Assembly: GCF_007570835.1 (NCBI RefSeq)
Contig: NZ_SUNC01000002.1
Span: forward strand, 434,001-498,000
Source: Croceicoccus sediminis
Lineage (GTDB): Bacteria; Pseudomonadota; Alphaproteobacteria; Sphingomonadales; Sphingomonadaceae
DNA: 64,000 nucleotides
Direction of reading: 5' to 3'
The notes under the pieces were generated by a model. The model had not been told where the DNA came from and ran no database searches. It saw only the letters and a program-made list of their open reading frames with translations. Below are positions 26,775 through 35,974 of the stretch, piece after piece. Within the stretch, counting starts at the first letter, position 1. Each line of letters opens with the position of its first letter. The position numbers and the translations under genes are program-made.

Positions 26775-27857
26775 TCACATCGATCCCAGCAGCACGATCG
26801 CCCCCATGAACAGCAGCGCGGTGAAGTTTATGAAGATCAGCAGCGCCGCCGTGCGCCATAGCGCGGAACGCCGCCGCAATTCGTAAGCACCCTTCACGTG
26901 TCGGTAGAGATGCACGATCGGCACCGTGATGCTGAGCAGCAGGATCAACCCTTCGGGCGCGCCGAGCAGGGCGATGACGCTGACGATGATGAACCACAGC
27001 GACATGAAGGCGATCGAGTAGGTGACGAAGACCGTGTGATCGTAGAGCCCGACCCCGCGCTTCCAGAAAAACAGCAGCCACACGAAGGGCAGCGACAGCG
27101 GGATCAGCAGCCACGAGAACTTGTACCCGTTCGACTGCATCTTGTAGATCATCAGCTTCGGGTTCTGCTGCCACTTCCTGATGATGTGTTCGTCCAGCCA
27201 GGAACTTCCCGATTCGAATGTCTCGCCGTCTGACCCGATGCCGGTCGTGATCTTCTTCGCGCTTTGCAGGGTGTCGAGATCTTCCTCCGCCTTGGCGAGC
27301 GCCGCTTCCACTTTCGCGCGGCCCGCAGCATCGGCGGGCATGGCCTCAAGCTGCGCCAGCGCGTCGTCGCGGCGCGCCTCGGTTTCTTCCTGCAGTTTCG
27401 CGACCGAGGACACGACATCGACCCGGCCGGTATCCGCTTCTTCCTGCGCGCCGGACTTGCCCGCGATCTGGACCAGCGCGAACATGATGAAGACCGAGAA
27501 CAGGAACAGGCCCATCGGCGAGACGAAGCGTGCGCGTTTACCGTCGATGTAATCGCGGGTCAGGCGACCCGGACGGAAGGCCAGCATCGGCAGCGTGCGC
27601 CAGGTCTTGCCCTCGAAATGCAGAACACCGTGCAGCAGGTCGTGCAAAAAAGCGCCGAGCGTGCGGTGCAGATGCGCGGGCTGGCCGCAATGGGCGCAGT
27701 AATTGCCCGTCAGCGGCGTTTCGCAGTTGAGGCACGCGCTTTCGTGGAAGTGGCCCTTGCCGCCGCGGCTGACCGCGCCGGTTTCCGGCTCCACCGCGCG
27801 GCCCAGCGCGGTTCCGGTAACCGCGGTGCCCAGACCCTCAAGGTCGCTCATGCCCAT
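26775..27857 (-). CDS. DUF3667 domain-containing membrane protein with zinc ribbon
   Basis: A 360-residue protein. The N-terminal CLNCETPLTGNYCAHCGQ (residues ~42-59) is a zinc ribbon with two CXXC pairs, followed by the DUF3667 marker segment LLHGVLHFEGKTWRTLPMLA and RPGRLTRDYIDGKR. A membrane helix (~112-132), a glutamate/alanine-rich coiled region (~150-210) and three to four C-terminal helices follow. The family is common in Sphingomonadales and its function is not established. A terminator for rpoZ lies just upstream. Confidence 0.85.
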   Translation of the reverse strand: MGMSDLEGLGTAVTGTALGRAVEPETGAVSRGGKGHFHESACLNCETPLTGNYCAHCGQPAHLHRTLGAFLHDLLHGVLHFEGKTWRTLPMLAFRPGRLTRDYIDGKRARFVSPMGLFLFSVFIMFALVQIAGKSGAQEEADTGRVDVVSSVAKLQEETEARRDDALAQLEAMPADAAGRAKVEAALAKAEEDLDTLQSAKKITTGIGSDGETFESGSSWLDEHIIRKWQQNPKLMIYKMQSNGYKFSWLLIPLSLPFVWLLFFWKRGVGLYDHTVFVTYSIAFMSLWFIIVSVIALLGAPEGLILLLSITVPIVHLYRHVKGAYELRRRSALWRTAALLIFINFTALLFMGAIVLLGSM

Positions 27858-27904
27858 ACCCCCGTTGTCGTCCCGCCGGGTATCCTATGCTGCATTCGCG
27901 CAAT

Positions 27905-27940
27905 GAAAAAGGGCCGCCCCGCAAGGAGGCAGCCCTTTTT
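27905..27940 (-). terminator. intrinsic terminator after rpoZ
   Basis: AAAAAGGGC and GCCCTTTTT (with GCC/GGC continuing the stem across one mismatch) form a hairpin between the rpoZ stop and the DUF3667 start. It has A and T runs on both sides and would also work on the plus strand. Confidence 0.82.
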
Positions 27941-27974
27941 CACAAGCCGCAGGCCGGTTCAGGCCCGCAGGCGA

Positions 27975-28322
27975 TCAACCGGCGTCGTAATCGCTGCCGA
28001 TCGAGGTGTTGCGTGTCGGCGCGGCGGCGGTGAGGCGAAGTGCCTCTGCCGAACGCGACAGCGAGCCGATTTCATCGATTTCGTCGTCGTCATCGACGGC
28101 AACCTTCTGAAGACCCTGGATAAGGGCTTCCTTCAGATCCTTGGGCTTGAGGTTTTCTTCCGCGATCTCGCGCAGGGCGACGACCGGGTTCTTATCGCGG
28201 TCGCGGTCGACGGTCAGTTCGGAACCCGCGGAAATCTCGCGCGCACGCTGGGCAGCCAGCAGGACGAGATCGAAGCGGTTCGGGATCTTGTCGACGCAAT
28301 CTTCGACGGTAACGCGCGCCAT
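27975..28322 (-). CDS. rpoZ: DNA-directed RNA polymerase omega subunit
   Basis: A 115-residue protein that helps fold and assemble beta-prime. The conserved N-terminus [19 protein letters not shown] and the following [11 protein letters not shown] are diagnostic. The ATG at 28322 fits the family; an upstream in-frame start adds 21 atypical residues. The alphaproteobacterial C-terminal extension is present and acidic ([11 protein letters not shown]). Confidence 0.96.
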   Translation of the reverse strand: MARVTVEDCVDKIPNRFDLVLLAAQRAREISAGSELTVDRDRDKNPVVALREIAEENLKPKDLKEALIQGLQKVAVDDDDEIDEIGSLSRSAEALRLTAAAPTRNTSIGSDYDAG

Positions 28323-28431
28323 GGGGCACTCCCACAAGAAACTAAGTTGACGGGAAAGGGCCGCAATTAGGGGCAGACCTGTCAAGAGTCAAGGATTGCG
28401 GCGCGGCCCGCTTGCCCCCAGAAGGTGGTCC

Positions 28432-29625
28432 ATGGACAAACCGGCAACCCTTGAACCTGCGCAGATGGACGAGCCGGACTATCGCGATCCGCCCCCTTTC
28501 ACGGTTGAGGCACAGGGCCAGACCCTGACGTTCTATCCCGCCGGGCAAGACAGGCTGGAGGCGCTGATCGAGCTGATCGATTCGGCAATGGAAAGCCTTT
28601 CGGTCTGTTTCTACATCTTTGCCGAAGACGAAAGCGCCCGCCGGGTGCGCGATGCCATGGCCGCGGCCGCCCGCCGCGGAGTGACGGTCAAGCTGGTCGT
28701 CGACGGCTTCGGCGCGGCGGCGAGCGATGCTTTCTTCGAACCGCTGGCGGCGGCCGGCGGGCAGTACTGGCGCTTTTCGGCCCGCTGGTCGCAGCGTTAC
28801 CTGATCCGCAATCACCAGAAGATGGTCATCGTCGACGATGAGCGCGCCATGATCGGCGGCTTCAACGTCGAGGACAGCTATTTCGACCCGCCCCAGCGCA
28901 ACGGATGGAACGACCTTGGCATGGTGGTCACCGGTTCTGTCGTCGATGATCTTTCGCGCTGGTACGGCAAGATGGAAGGGTGGGTTTCCGACCCGAACGC
29001 CAACTGGCGCGCAATCCGCCGCATCCTGCGCGAATGGGACCCCGGCAAGGGGCCGGTGCGCCTTCTGGTCGGTGGGCCGACGCGGGGCCTGTCGTCATGG
29101 TCGCGCTGCGTTTCCGAAGACCTGATCCACGGCGACCGGCTGGACATGATGATGGCCTATTTCTCGCCGCCGAAACGGCTGGTCCGCCGTATCGGGCACA
29201 TTGCGCAGAAGGGCGAGGCGCGGCTCTTGATGGCGGGAAAGTCGGACAACGGCGCCACCATCGGGGCGACCCGCGCGCTCTATCGCTATCTGTTGAAGCG
29301 GCGCACGCGCATCTGGGAATTCGTGGCCTGCAAGCTGCACACCAAGCTGATCGTTCTGGACGATCGCACTTATATCGGCAGCGCCAATTTCGATATGCGC
29401 AGCCTCTATCTCAACCTCGAACTGATGCTGGTGATCGACGATCCCGCCCTTTCCGACAGGATGCGCGAATTCGTGGCCGAGCACCTGCCCGCCTCGCTCG
29501 AGATCACGCCGACAGTGCACAAGACCCGCGCGACGGTATGGAACCGCATCCGCTGGCGCGCATCGTGGTTCCTTGTCGCCGTCCTCGACTACACGGTGAG
29601 CCGCAGGCTGAACCTGGGTCTCTAG
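28432..29625 (+). CDS. phospholipase D / cardiolipin synthase-like protein
   Basis: A 397-residue protein with two HKD motifs, HQKMVIVDDERAMIGGFN (~125-142) and HTKLIVLDDRTYIGSANFD (~300-318), the paired active site of the phospholipase D superfamily. This pair supports phosphatidyl transfer such as cardiolipin synthesis or phosphodiester hydrolysis. No N-terminal membrane helices are present, unlike ClsA. The ATG at 28432 has AAGG eight bases upstream. The C-terminus (WFLVAVLDYTVSRRLNLGL) may be membrane-associated. Confidence 0.88.
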   Translation: MDKPATLEPAQMDEPDYRDPPPFTVEAQGQTLTFYPAGQDRLEALIELIDSAMESLSVCFYIFAEDESARRVRDAMAAAARRGVTVKLVVDGFGAAASDAFFEPLAAAGGQYWRFSARWSQRYLIRNHQKMVIVDDERAMIGGFNVEDSYFDPPQRNGWNDLGMVVTGSVVDDLSRWYGKMEGWVSDPNANWRAIRRILREWDPGKGPVRLLVGGPTRGLSSWSRCVSEDLIHGDRLDMMMAYFSPPKRLVRRIGHIAQKGEARLLMAGKSDNGATIGATRALYRYLLKRRTRIWEFVACKLHTKLIVLDDRTYIGSANFDMRSLYLNLELMLVIDDPALSDRMREFVAEHLPASLEITPTVHKTRATVWNRIRWRASWFLVAVLDYTVSRRLNLGL

Positions 29626-29797
29626 CTGCACCGCGTTTCAGCGCGTCGCCGACTGCACCGGGTCTCTGCCCTTCTGCAAATAGGCTTCGTTACAATGCGA
29701 TACGAACCGCGACGGGACTTTGCTCCTCCTTCATTCTAGCGACGTTGCAAGAGGACCATGCATGACGGTCCCAAGCAATTCACGAGGGAGGATTTGA

Positions 29798-31261
29798 ATG
29801 AAGGGTCGGCTTTACGCGAGTAGCTGTATGCTCGCTGCACTCGCTCTATCGGCGTGCGGAGGTGGTGACGACGATGAACCCGTGCCGACCACCATTGGCG
29901 GCACATCCTCGCCCACGCCGCCCGCTGCAACGCCTACGCCGACCGCCGGACCAAGCACCAGCTTCGGATCACTACCAGATGCGGTAACGAAAGAGGCCTT
30001 CGCCAGCTTCGAGTTTTCGGCGAGCGGGGCAGCGCGCTTCGAATGCAGCCTTGATGGAGCCGCTACCGAAGCTTGCGAAAGCCCCTTTCTCGTCTTCCCG
30101 CTCTCTACCGGGGCACACACTCTGTCTGTCACGGCGTACGACAGCGCAGGAAACGAAGGCTCCCCCGCCGACACATCGTGGACGGTGAGCAGCATTTTCG
30201 GCGATGCGGCCGATGCTTCGCTACACCCTGAAATCACCCGCACTACCGTCAGTCCTGCATTGGTCGCTCCAAACAGTTGGAAGGGCATCCTGCGGATCAA
30301 TTGCGATTTCGCTCATTCGGATTACGACGATCCGATCGTCTACCCCGGACAGGACGGCGCGGCGCATCTTCACCGTTTCTATGGCAACACGCTGCTCGAC
30401 GAGAACAGCACCATCGAAAGCCTGTTCACCAGCGGCGAGTCGAGTTGCCAGGGCAACACCTTGAACCGGTCCGCCTACTGGGTACCGGCCCTTCTGGCCC
30501 CGTCCTACGATCCGGGTAGCGGTGCACGATTGAACGATGACGCGGGCGAACCGGCATGGAAGGTCGTCCCTGCGGTGGTCGGCAGCGACGATGTCGCGCA
30601 TGAAATCTTCTACTATTCGGCGGGGGTATCAGACCTCAGCTCGATCCAGCCGATCCCGCTGGGGCTGAAGATGATTGCAGGCAATCATATGGGCCAGCCG
30701 GGGATGGAGCAGGATACGTCCATCGTACGCTGGCACTGCCAGTCCTGGTTCTCCGATGAAGCCACCAATCCGCGCTGGAGCACCTCGATACCCGAATGCA
30801 AGGCGCCCGACCGGCTGCGTATGGATATCTTCTTCCCCAGCTGTTGGAACGGTACCGATCTGGATTCGGCCGATCACAAGAGCCACCTTGCCTACCCGAT
30901 CGAAAACGGGGCAGACATGGTCTGTCCGTCGAGCCATCCCGTGCCGATCGTGCGGGTGAGTTTCCACTATGCGTGGGGCGTTCTGCCCGAGGTCTATGAT
31001 CCGGCCACCGAAACCAGCCGCGGATGGCGCCTGGCCTCGGACAGCTACGATGCGACGATCAGCACACCGGGCGGCATGTCGCTGCATGGAGATTGGTTCA
31101 ATGCATGGCATCCAGAGGCGTTGCAGGCAATCGTGGACACATGCATCAAAGGAGGGTTCGATTGCCACGACGGGAATTTGGGCACCGGCTTCCGCCTTTC
31201 CGGCACCCGACCGGGCACACAATCCGAGCCGGAGATTATCAACAAGGGGCGCGGCAACTAG
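29798..31261 (+). CDS. DUF1996 domain lipoprotein
   Basis: A 487-residue protein with a lipobox (LAALALSAC), then a threonine/proline linker, an immunoglobulin-like segment (~55-130, SFEFSASGAARFECSLDGA and the TGAHTLSVTAYDSAGN stretch) and a DUF1996 domain from ~145. DUF1996 markers are AAHLHRFYGN, SCWNGTDLDSADHKSHLAYP and CPSSHPVPIVRVSFHY. The domain is best known from fungi and actinobacteria, where its role is not settled. The ribosome site GGGAGGA precedes the ATG by seven bases. The conserved His/Cys/Asp residues would suit a secreted enzyme or metal-binding protein, but no activity is claimed. Confidence 0.82.
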   Translation: MKGRLYASSCMLAALALSACGGGDDDEPVPTTIGGTSSPTPPAATPTPTAGPSTSFGSLPDAVTKEAFASFEFSASGAARFECSLDGAATEACESPFLVFPLSTGAHTLSVTAYDSAGNEGSPADTSWTVSSIFGDAADASLHPEITRTTVSPALVAPNSWKGILRINCDFAHSDYDDPIVYPGQDGAAHLHRFYGNTLLDENSTIESLFTSGESSCQGNTLNRSAYWVPALLAPSYDPGSGARLNDDAGEPAWKVVPAVVGSDDVAHEIFYYSAGVSDLSSIQPIPLGLKMIAGNHMGQPGMEQDTSIVRWHCQSWFSDEATNPRWSTSIPECKAPDRLRMDIFFPSCWNGTDLDSADHKSHLAYPIENGADMVCPSSHPVPIVRVSFHYAWGVLPEVYDPATETSRGWRLASDSYDATISTPGGMSLHGDWFNAWHPEALQAIVDTCIKGGFDCHDGNLGTGFRLSGTRPGTQSEPEIINKGRGN

Positions 31262-31262
31262 C

Positions 31263-31278
31263 GAGGTGGCACCACCTC
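31263..31278. terminator. short hairpin between convergent genes, weak terminator candidate
   Basis: GAGGTGG and CCACCTC form a perfect seven-base stem with a two-base loop right after the DUF1996 stop codon, but no T run follows on either strand. Confidence 0.3.
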
Positions 31279-31306
31279 CGATCAACCCCGTTGGCAGTTA
31301 TCGGCT

Positions 31307-31804
31307 CTAGATATCTCGGCGGAAGACGATGTCTTGCGGATCGTCGCTCGAGAAAAGCTGGAACCCAAGCCTTTCCAGCAATTTTATAGACCGCAGGTTA
31401 GCCGAGTCCGCCGAGGCTGAAACGTTCGTTACTCCGAACCCGTTTGCGAGCAATTCTAGCATCGCTTTCGTGGCTGCAAAGGCCAAACCTTCTCCCCAAT
31501 AGGGGGCGCCCAGGACAAACCCGATCTCGGCAGTTCGGTCTGCCTCGACGCTCGCCTGAACGTAACCGACGACCTGGCCCGTCGATCGGCGTATCACCCA
31601 GTTCAACCACTGTTCGCTGCCATCGGGGGATTGCCGCGTCTCCAGTTTCGATAATCTTTGCCGCAGCTCTTCTTCGCTTCGGGGTGGCTTGCTGTCGATA
31701 AATTCGTGAACCGCCTCGTCATGCAGCAGCGGAAAGAGTTCCGGCGCGTGCGCCGCGACCTGAAGCTCTAACGTCACGGTCGGCAATCGGGCTTCGTTCT
31801 TCAT
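31307..31804 (-). CDS. GNAT family N-acetyltransferase
   Basis: A 165-residue protein of the RimJ/RimL-like GNAT type. The acetyl-CoA-binding region is EIGFVLGAPYWGEGLAFAAT (~95-114), with the C-terminal N-x-x-S-x-x-x-L-E-x-x-G-F motif visible as NLRSIKLLERLGFQ. The substrate is unknown. It is convergent with the DUF1996 gene and its base composition is somewhat lower in GC than its neighbours. Confidence 0.88.
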   Translation of the reverse strand: MKNEARLPTVTLELQVAAHAPELFPLLHDEAVHEFIDSKPPRSEEELRQRLSKLETRQSPDGSEQWLNWVIRRSTGQVVGYVQASVEADRTAEIGFVLGAPYWGEGLAFAATKAMLELLANGFGVTNVSASADSANLRSIKLLERLGFQLFSSDDPQDIVFRRDI

Positions 31805-32049
31805 CGGCTTTCGTTTCCATCCCTACCGCAATTTGCGACGTCTGCTCTCCACGCCATTACAGACGTTGATCCGGTCGGACAGCAATGTCTGTAATCAGGG
31901 TGGAAGCCGACAGGCCATATTTGGCGAACGCTGACAAGCGCCAGCGGGAAGAACCGCCCCGACGAGCCAACCCACACGCGCAGACCTATGCCTGCGCCGC
32001 ATTCGCCGCTAGAGCGTGATGTTCGAATTATTCGGATGATTGCAAACTC

Positions 32050-33105
32050 ATGGCCTTGCTGGTCTTTTACGTCGCGCTTGCACTGTGTGTCTCGTTCCTG
32101 TGCTCGCTGCTCGAATCCTCCCTGCTGACGATCACGCCGTCGCAGGTCCGCACCGCGCAGGAACAGGGCGCGGGCTGGGCCAAGTCGATGAAGCGGTTGA
32201 AGGACGACATCGAACGGCCGCTGGCCGCGATCCTCACGCTCAACACGATTGCCCACACAATGGGCGCGGCCGGGGCGGGCGCGCAATATGCCGCGCTCTA
32301 TGGCGACGGCGGAGAGGCGGTCTTTGCCGCGGTGCTGACGCTGGCCATCCTGGTCGTCACGGAAATCATCCCCAAGACACTGGGCGCGCGATATGCGGTC
32401 GGGTTGTCGCCGTTCAGCGCGCGGCTGCTGCCGTTCCTGATCTCTGCGCTGGCCCCGCTGGTCTGGGCATCGCGGCAGGTCACGAAACTCATCACTTTCG
32501 GGAAGTCATCGCGCGTGCCGCAGCACCGCGAGGAATTGCTGGCCGTCGCCAGCCTTGGCCAGGCATCGGGCCAGCTTGCCAGCAGCGAGGTCCGCTTCGT
32601 CAAGAACATGCTGCAACTGAACGCGATCAAGACTGCCGACGTCATGACCCCGCGCACGGTTGCCTTCTGCCTGTCGCTGGACAAGTCGTTCGACCAGTTC
32701 GCCCGCGAAGTGCGCGAAAGCTCGCATACGCGCATCCCGGTCTATGAAACGAACGTCGATCACATCAAGGGCTTCGTCCTGAAAGGCGAAGTGCTGGCGA
32801 TGATGACGCAAGACGATCCCGCGGTGCAGTCACTGGAACCCCTGGTGCGCCCGCTTCCCAGCGTGCTGGACGAATTTTCCGTCGACCGCCTGTTCCACCG
32901 CATGATCGCCGAACGCCATCACATCATGGCCGTCGTCGACGAATATGGCACGTTCCTCGGCCTCGTCACGCTGGAAGACGTGTTGGAGACGATCTTCGGG
33001 TTCGAGATCGTCGACGAGTTCGACAAGGTCGCCGACATGCAGGCCTATGCCCGCGAATTGTCGCGCAAGCGGACGGGGGCAACGGGGCGCGGCGGCGATC
33101 AGTAG
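32050..33105 (+). CDS. CNNM/CorC family transporter (hemolysin-like) with CBS domains
   Basis: A 351-residue membrane protein: an N-terminal DUF21/CNNM domain with about four hydrophobic helices (ALLVFYVALALCVSFLC, VFAAVLTLAILVVTEIIPKTLGA), then two CBS domains (VMTPRTVAFCLSLD, HTRIPVYE, HHIMAVVDEYGTFLGLVTLED). CNNM/CorC proteins mediate Mg2+ and possibly Co2+ efflux, with ATP-Mg binding at the CBS pair. The C-terminal CorC_HlyC domain is missing, so the protein is shorter than CorB/CorC types. No operon partner is apparent. Confidence 0.88.
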   Translation: MALLVFYVALALCVSFLCSLLESSLLTITPSQVRTAQEQGAGWAKSMKRLKDDIERPLAAILTLNTIAHTMGAAGAGAQYAALYGDGGEAVFAAVLTLAILVVTEIIPKTLGARYAVGLSPFSARLLPFLISALAPLVWASRQVTKLITFGKSSRVPQHREELLAVASLGQASGQLASSEVRFVKNMLQLNAIKTADVMTPRTVAFCLSLDKSFDQFAREVRESSHTRIPVYETNVDHIKGFVLKGEVLAMMTQDDPAVQSLEPLVRPLPSVLDEFSVDRLFHRMIAERHHIMAVVDEYGTFLGLVTLEDVLETIFGFEIVDEFDKVADMQAYARELSRKRTGATGRGGDQ

Positions 33106-33190
33106 GGCGGTTTGGTTGGCGGTATGTTGGGAGTGGGGTGGCTTCCCGGCGGTCTGCTGAACTCAAAAGTCGCAACAAAACGGAGTTAAG

Positions 33191-33685
33191 CTACCCGGCG
33201 AAAGCAGGCGCGTAGTCGACACGGCCTCTTGGCACCTCGGCAGCGAAGTTCAGCCGCATAAAATATTCGGACGGCGCTGCGTAAAATCGCAAACCTTCAT
33301 CCCGCTCAAACCCAAATCGACAATAGTAAGCGGGATCGCCAAGTACCACGCATCCGGCAGCGCCCTGAGAGCAAAGTCGCTCTAAACCTGTGCGTATCAG
33401 AGCGGAACCGATGCCTAGCTGCTGGTGATCGGGGCTGACCGATACCGGCCCAAGCCCAAACCAGCTTTTATCTGCTCCGTCGATCGTGATTGGCGAAAAG
33501 GCAACGTGCCCGACAAAAGTGTTGCCTTTGATCGCGACCAGAGAAATCGTCAGTGCGCCAGCCGTCCGTAGCCGTGCAATAATTTCCGGCTCAGTCTGGT
33601 CGCTGTGCTCCACACCGGCGAACGCCTGTGCGGTGACTTTGGCAATTGCAGAGTGATCACTCTCTTGCTCTTCTCGTATGATCAT
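33191..33685 (-). CDS. GNAT family N-acetyltransferase (YhbS-like)
   Basis: A 164-residue acetyltransferase. The acetyl-CoA motif is LGPVSVSPDHQQLGIGSALIRTGL (split here by the Q-x-x-G-x-G core, ~85-105) and VVLGDPAYYCRFGFE is the YhbS-type segment. The substrate is unknown. The gene has lower GC and looser codon use than its neighbours, as the other GNAT gene at 31307 does. Confidence 0.88.
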   Translation of the reverse strand: MIIREEQESDHSAIAKVTAQAFAGVEHSDQTEPEIIARLRTAGALTISLVAIKGNTFVGHVAFSPITIDGADKSWFGLGPVSVSPDHQQLGIGSALIRTGLERLCSQGAAGCVVLGDPAYYCRFGFERDEGLRFYAAPSEYFMRLNFAAEVPRGRVDYAPAFAG

Positions 33686-33784
33686 CCTTTGGAGTGTAAC
33701 GATTACCCGCTACTGGTCTATCGAGTTTATGATCTTAACGTCAGCAACCGCGCGGCCATCCGACAACCACATCTCCCGCCAAAC

Positions 33785-35296
33785 CTATTCGTTAGCGTAC
33801 CCGTAATCGTCATCGACGAGGTCAGAGAACTTCGTGATGCGCGATTCGAAGCGCATGCGGACCCGGCCGGTGGAGCCGTGGCGCTGTTTGGCGACGATCA
33901 GTTCGGCGATGCCGGTCACCTGCTCCATCTTGGCGCGCCATGCTTCCCACTTTTCGTGGACGTCGGCGGGATCGTTCTCGTCCGGCAGCTTCGGTTCGAC
34001 CGCCTGCACGTAGTAATCCTCGCGGTAGACGAAGAGGACGATGTCTGCATCCTGCTCGATCGAGCCGGATTCGCGAAGGTCGGACAGCATCGGTTTCTTG
34101 TCTTCGCGCTGTTCGACGGCGCGCGACAGCTGTGACAGCGCCAGCACCGGCAGGTCGAGTTCCTTGGCCAGCGTTTTGAGCCCGCGTGAAATTTCCGAAA
34201 TCTCGTTCACGCGGTTGTCGTTGGCGCGGCCCGAACCCTGCAAGAGCTGCAGGTAGTCGACCACGATGAAGCCGATGTTGTGGCGGCGCTTCAACCGGCG
34301 GGCACGCGCGCGCAGCGCCGCGATGGTGAGCGCCGGGGTATCGTCGATATAGAGCGGCAGTTCGGCCAGTTCCTGGCTTGCGCGCGAAAGGGCCTGGAAA
34401 TCCTCGCGGCTGATCTTGCCGGTGCGCAGGTCGCCCGACGAAATGCCCGACTGTTCGGCAAGAATACGTGTGGCCAGCTGGTCTGCGCTCATTTCCAGGG
34501 AGAAGAACGCGGTTGCCGCGCCCACCGATTCCTCTTCGCTGATGCCGTCGGCCAGATCGCGGCGCAGGCGGTTGGCCGCGTTGAACGCGAAGTTGGTGGC
34601 AAGCGAGGTCTTGCCCATGCCCGGACGTCCGGCAAGGATCAGAAGGTCGGAATTCTTGAGGCCGCCCAGCTTCTGGTTGACCGAGGAAAGGCCCGTGGTG
34701 ACGCCCGCGACGTGGCCGCCCGAATTCAGCGCCTGTTCGATCAGCTTGATCGAGGTGCGGGTCGCCTGGGCAAAACTTTGCGTCTCGGTCCCGGTCGTGG
34801 TGCCTTCGGCGACCTTGTAGAGCGCGGATTCCGCGTGCTCGATCTGCTGCATCGGGTCGACCGCTTCGGACGTGTCCATCGCGTCGGTGACGAGCTGCCG
34901 GCCCACGGACACCAGCTGGCGCAGCAGGGCCAGGTCGTAGATCTGTTCGGCCAGTTCGAACGGCGCGATCAGGCCCTGCGAATCCGCGGTCAGGCGGGCA
35001 AGGTAATTGATGCCGCCCATTTCCTTCATCGCCTCGTCCGCCTCGAAGTAAGGCTTCAGCGTGACGGGGGTGACCACGGCCTTGCGGTCGATCAGGGTCA
35101 GGATCTTTTCGTAGATCCGCTTGTGCAGCGGTTCAAAGAAATGATCGGGCATGAGGTGCGTGTTCAATTCCTCGATCACGCGGTTGTCGATCAGGATCGC
35201 GCCCAGAAACGCTGCCTCCGCCTCTACGTTGGCGGGCAGTTTCTGCCCTTCGTCGTCATTGGAAGGGTGCAGCGGAATCGCATCGTTGAGTGCCAT
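33785..35296 (-). CDS. dnaB: replicative DNA helicase DnaB
   Basis: A 503-residue hexameric 5'-3' helicase. The N-terminal DnaB domain (LPANVEAEAAFLGAILID, DHFFEPLHKRIYE) is followed by the RecA-like core with Walker A LAGRPGMGKTSLA, the Walker B region GFIVVDYLQLLQG, and VLALSQLSRAVEQRED with SGSIEQDADIVLFVYRED. No intein interrupts the Walker motifs. Usual length. It stands alone between the acetyltransferase and metW. Confidence 0.98.
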   Translation of the reverse strand: MALNDAIPLHPSNDDEGQKLPANVEAEAAFLGAILIDNRVIEELNTHLMPDHFFEPLHKRIYEKILTLIDRKAVVTPVTLKPYFEADEAMKEMGGINYLARLTADSQGLIAPFELAEQIYDLALLRQLVSVGRQLVTDAMDTSEAVDPMQQIEHAESALYKVAEGTTTGTETQSFAQATRTSIKLIEQALNSGGHVAGVTTGLSSVNQKLGGLKNSDLLILAGRPGMGKTSLATNFAFNAANRLRRDLADGISEEESVGAATAFFSLEMSADQLATRILAEQSGISSGDLRTGKISREDFQALSRASQELAELPLYIDDTPALTIAALRARARRLKRRHNIGFIVVDYLQLLQGSGRANDNRVNEISEISRGLKTLAKELDLPVLALSQLSRAVEQREDKKPMLSDLRESGSIEQDADIVLFVYREDYYVQAVEPKLPDENDPADVHEKWEAWRAKMEQVTGIAELIVAKQRHGSTGRVRMRFESRITKFSDLVDDDYGYANE

Positions 35297-35368
35297 GGAG
35301 CAGCGTAATGCTCCCCCGTTCGCCGCCTATCAAGCAGAGATGTTTCCACACCCTGTGGGTAGCGGGCA

Positions 35369-35974
35369 TCAGTCCCGCGTGACGAGGAAAACGGCGTGTT
35401 CGCCGGTCAGATTCGCAAACCGCTGGCGCGATGGCTGGCCACCTGTGAAGAACCAGGACCGTTCTGCCCGGATACCACGTTCGGCCAGAAGCGAGCGGAA
35501 GTCGGCGATTGTCAGGTGGTGGATATTGGGCGTTTCGTACCAAGCCACCGGGATTGCTTCGGTCACCGGCATCTGCCCGCCGAGCATCAGCGACGCGCGC
35601 ACGCGCCAGTGGGCGAAATTGGGGAACGAGACGAACCCGCGCGGCGCGATGCGCAGCAGGTTTTCCAGGATCAGGTCGGGCCGCCGCGTCGTCTGCAACG
35701 TCTGCGACAGGACGGCGTAATCGACGGAACTGTCCGGGTAATAGACAAGGTCGGTATCGGCATCGCCCTGCATCACCGACAGGCCCCGCCCGACGCAGGC
35801 GGCGACATTCGTGGGGTCGATTTCCAGCCCGCGGGCATCGCAGCCCTTGGCCGTGAGCGCGGCCATCAGCTCCCCGTCGCCGCACCCGATGTCGAGCACG
35901 CGCGCGCCCGGCTGGATATGGTCGGCGATGACGGCAAGGTCGGGGCGCAGCGTGCCGGTTGCAGCAGGGCTCAT
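35369..35974 (-). CDS. metW: methionine biosynthesis protein MetW
   Basis: A 201-residue protein with a methyltransferase-like fold ([16 protein letters not shown], residues ~28-43) and the MetW hallmarks [19 protein letters not shown] and [14 protein letters not shown] with [11 protein letters not shown]. MetW activates MetX in methionine synthesis in Proteobacteria. Its ATG overlaps the metX stop by four bases, so it is translationally coupled to metX. Confidence 0.95.
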   Translation of the reverse strand: MSPAATGTLRPDLAVIADHIQPGARVLDIGCGDGELMAALTAKGCDARGLEIDPTNVAACVGRGLSVMQGDADTDLVYYPDSSVDYAVLSQTLQTTRRPDLILENLLRIAPRGFVSFPNFAHWRVRASLMLGGQMPVTEAIPVAWYETPNIHHLTIADFRSLLAERGIRAERSWFFTGGQPSRQRFANLTGEHAVFLVTRD

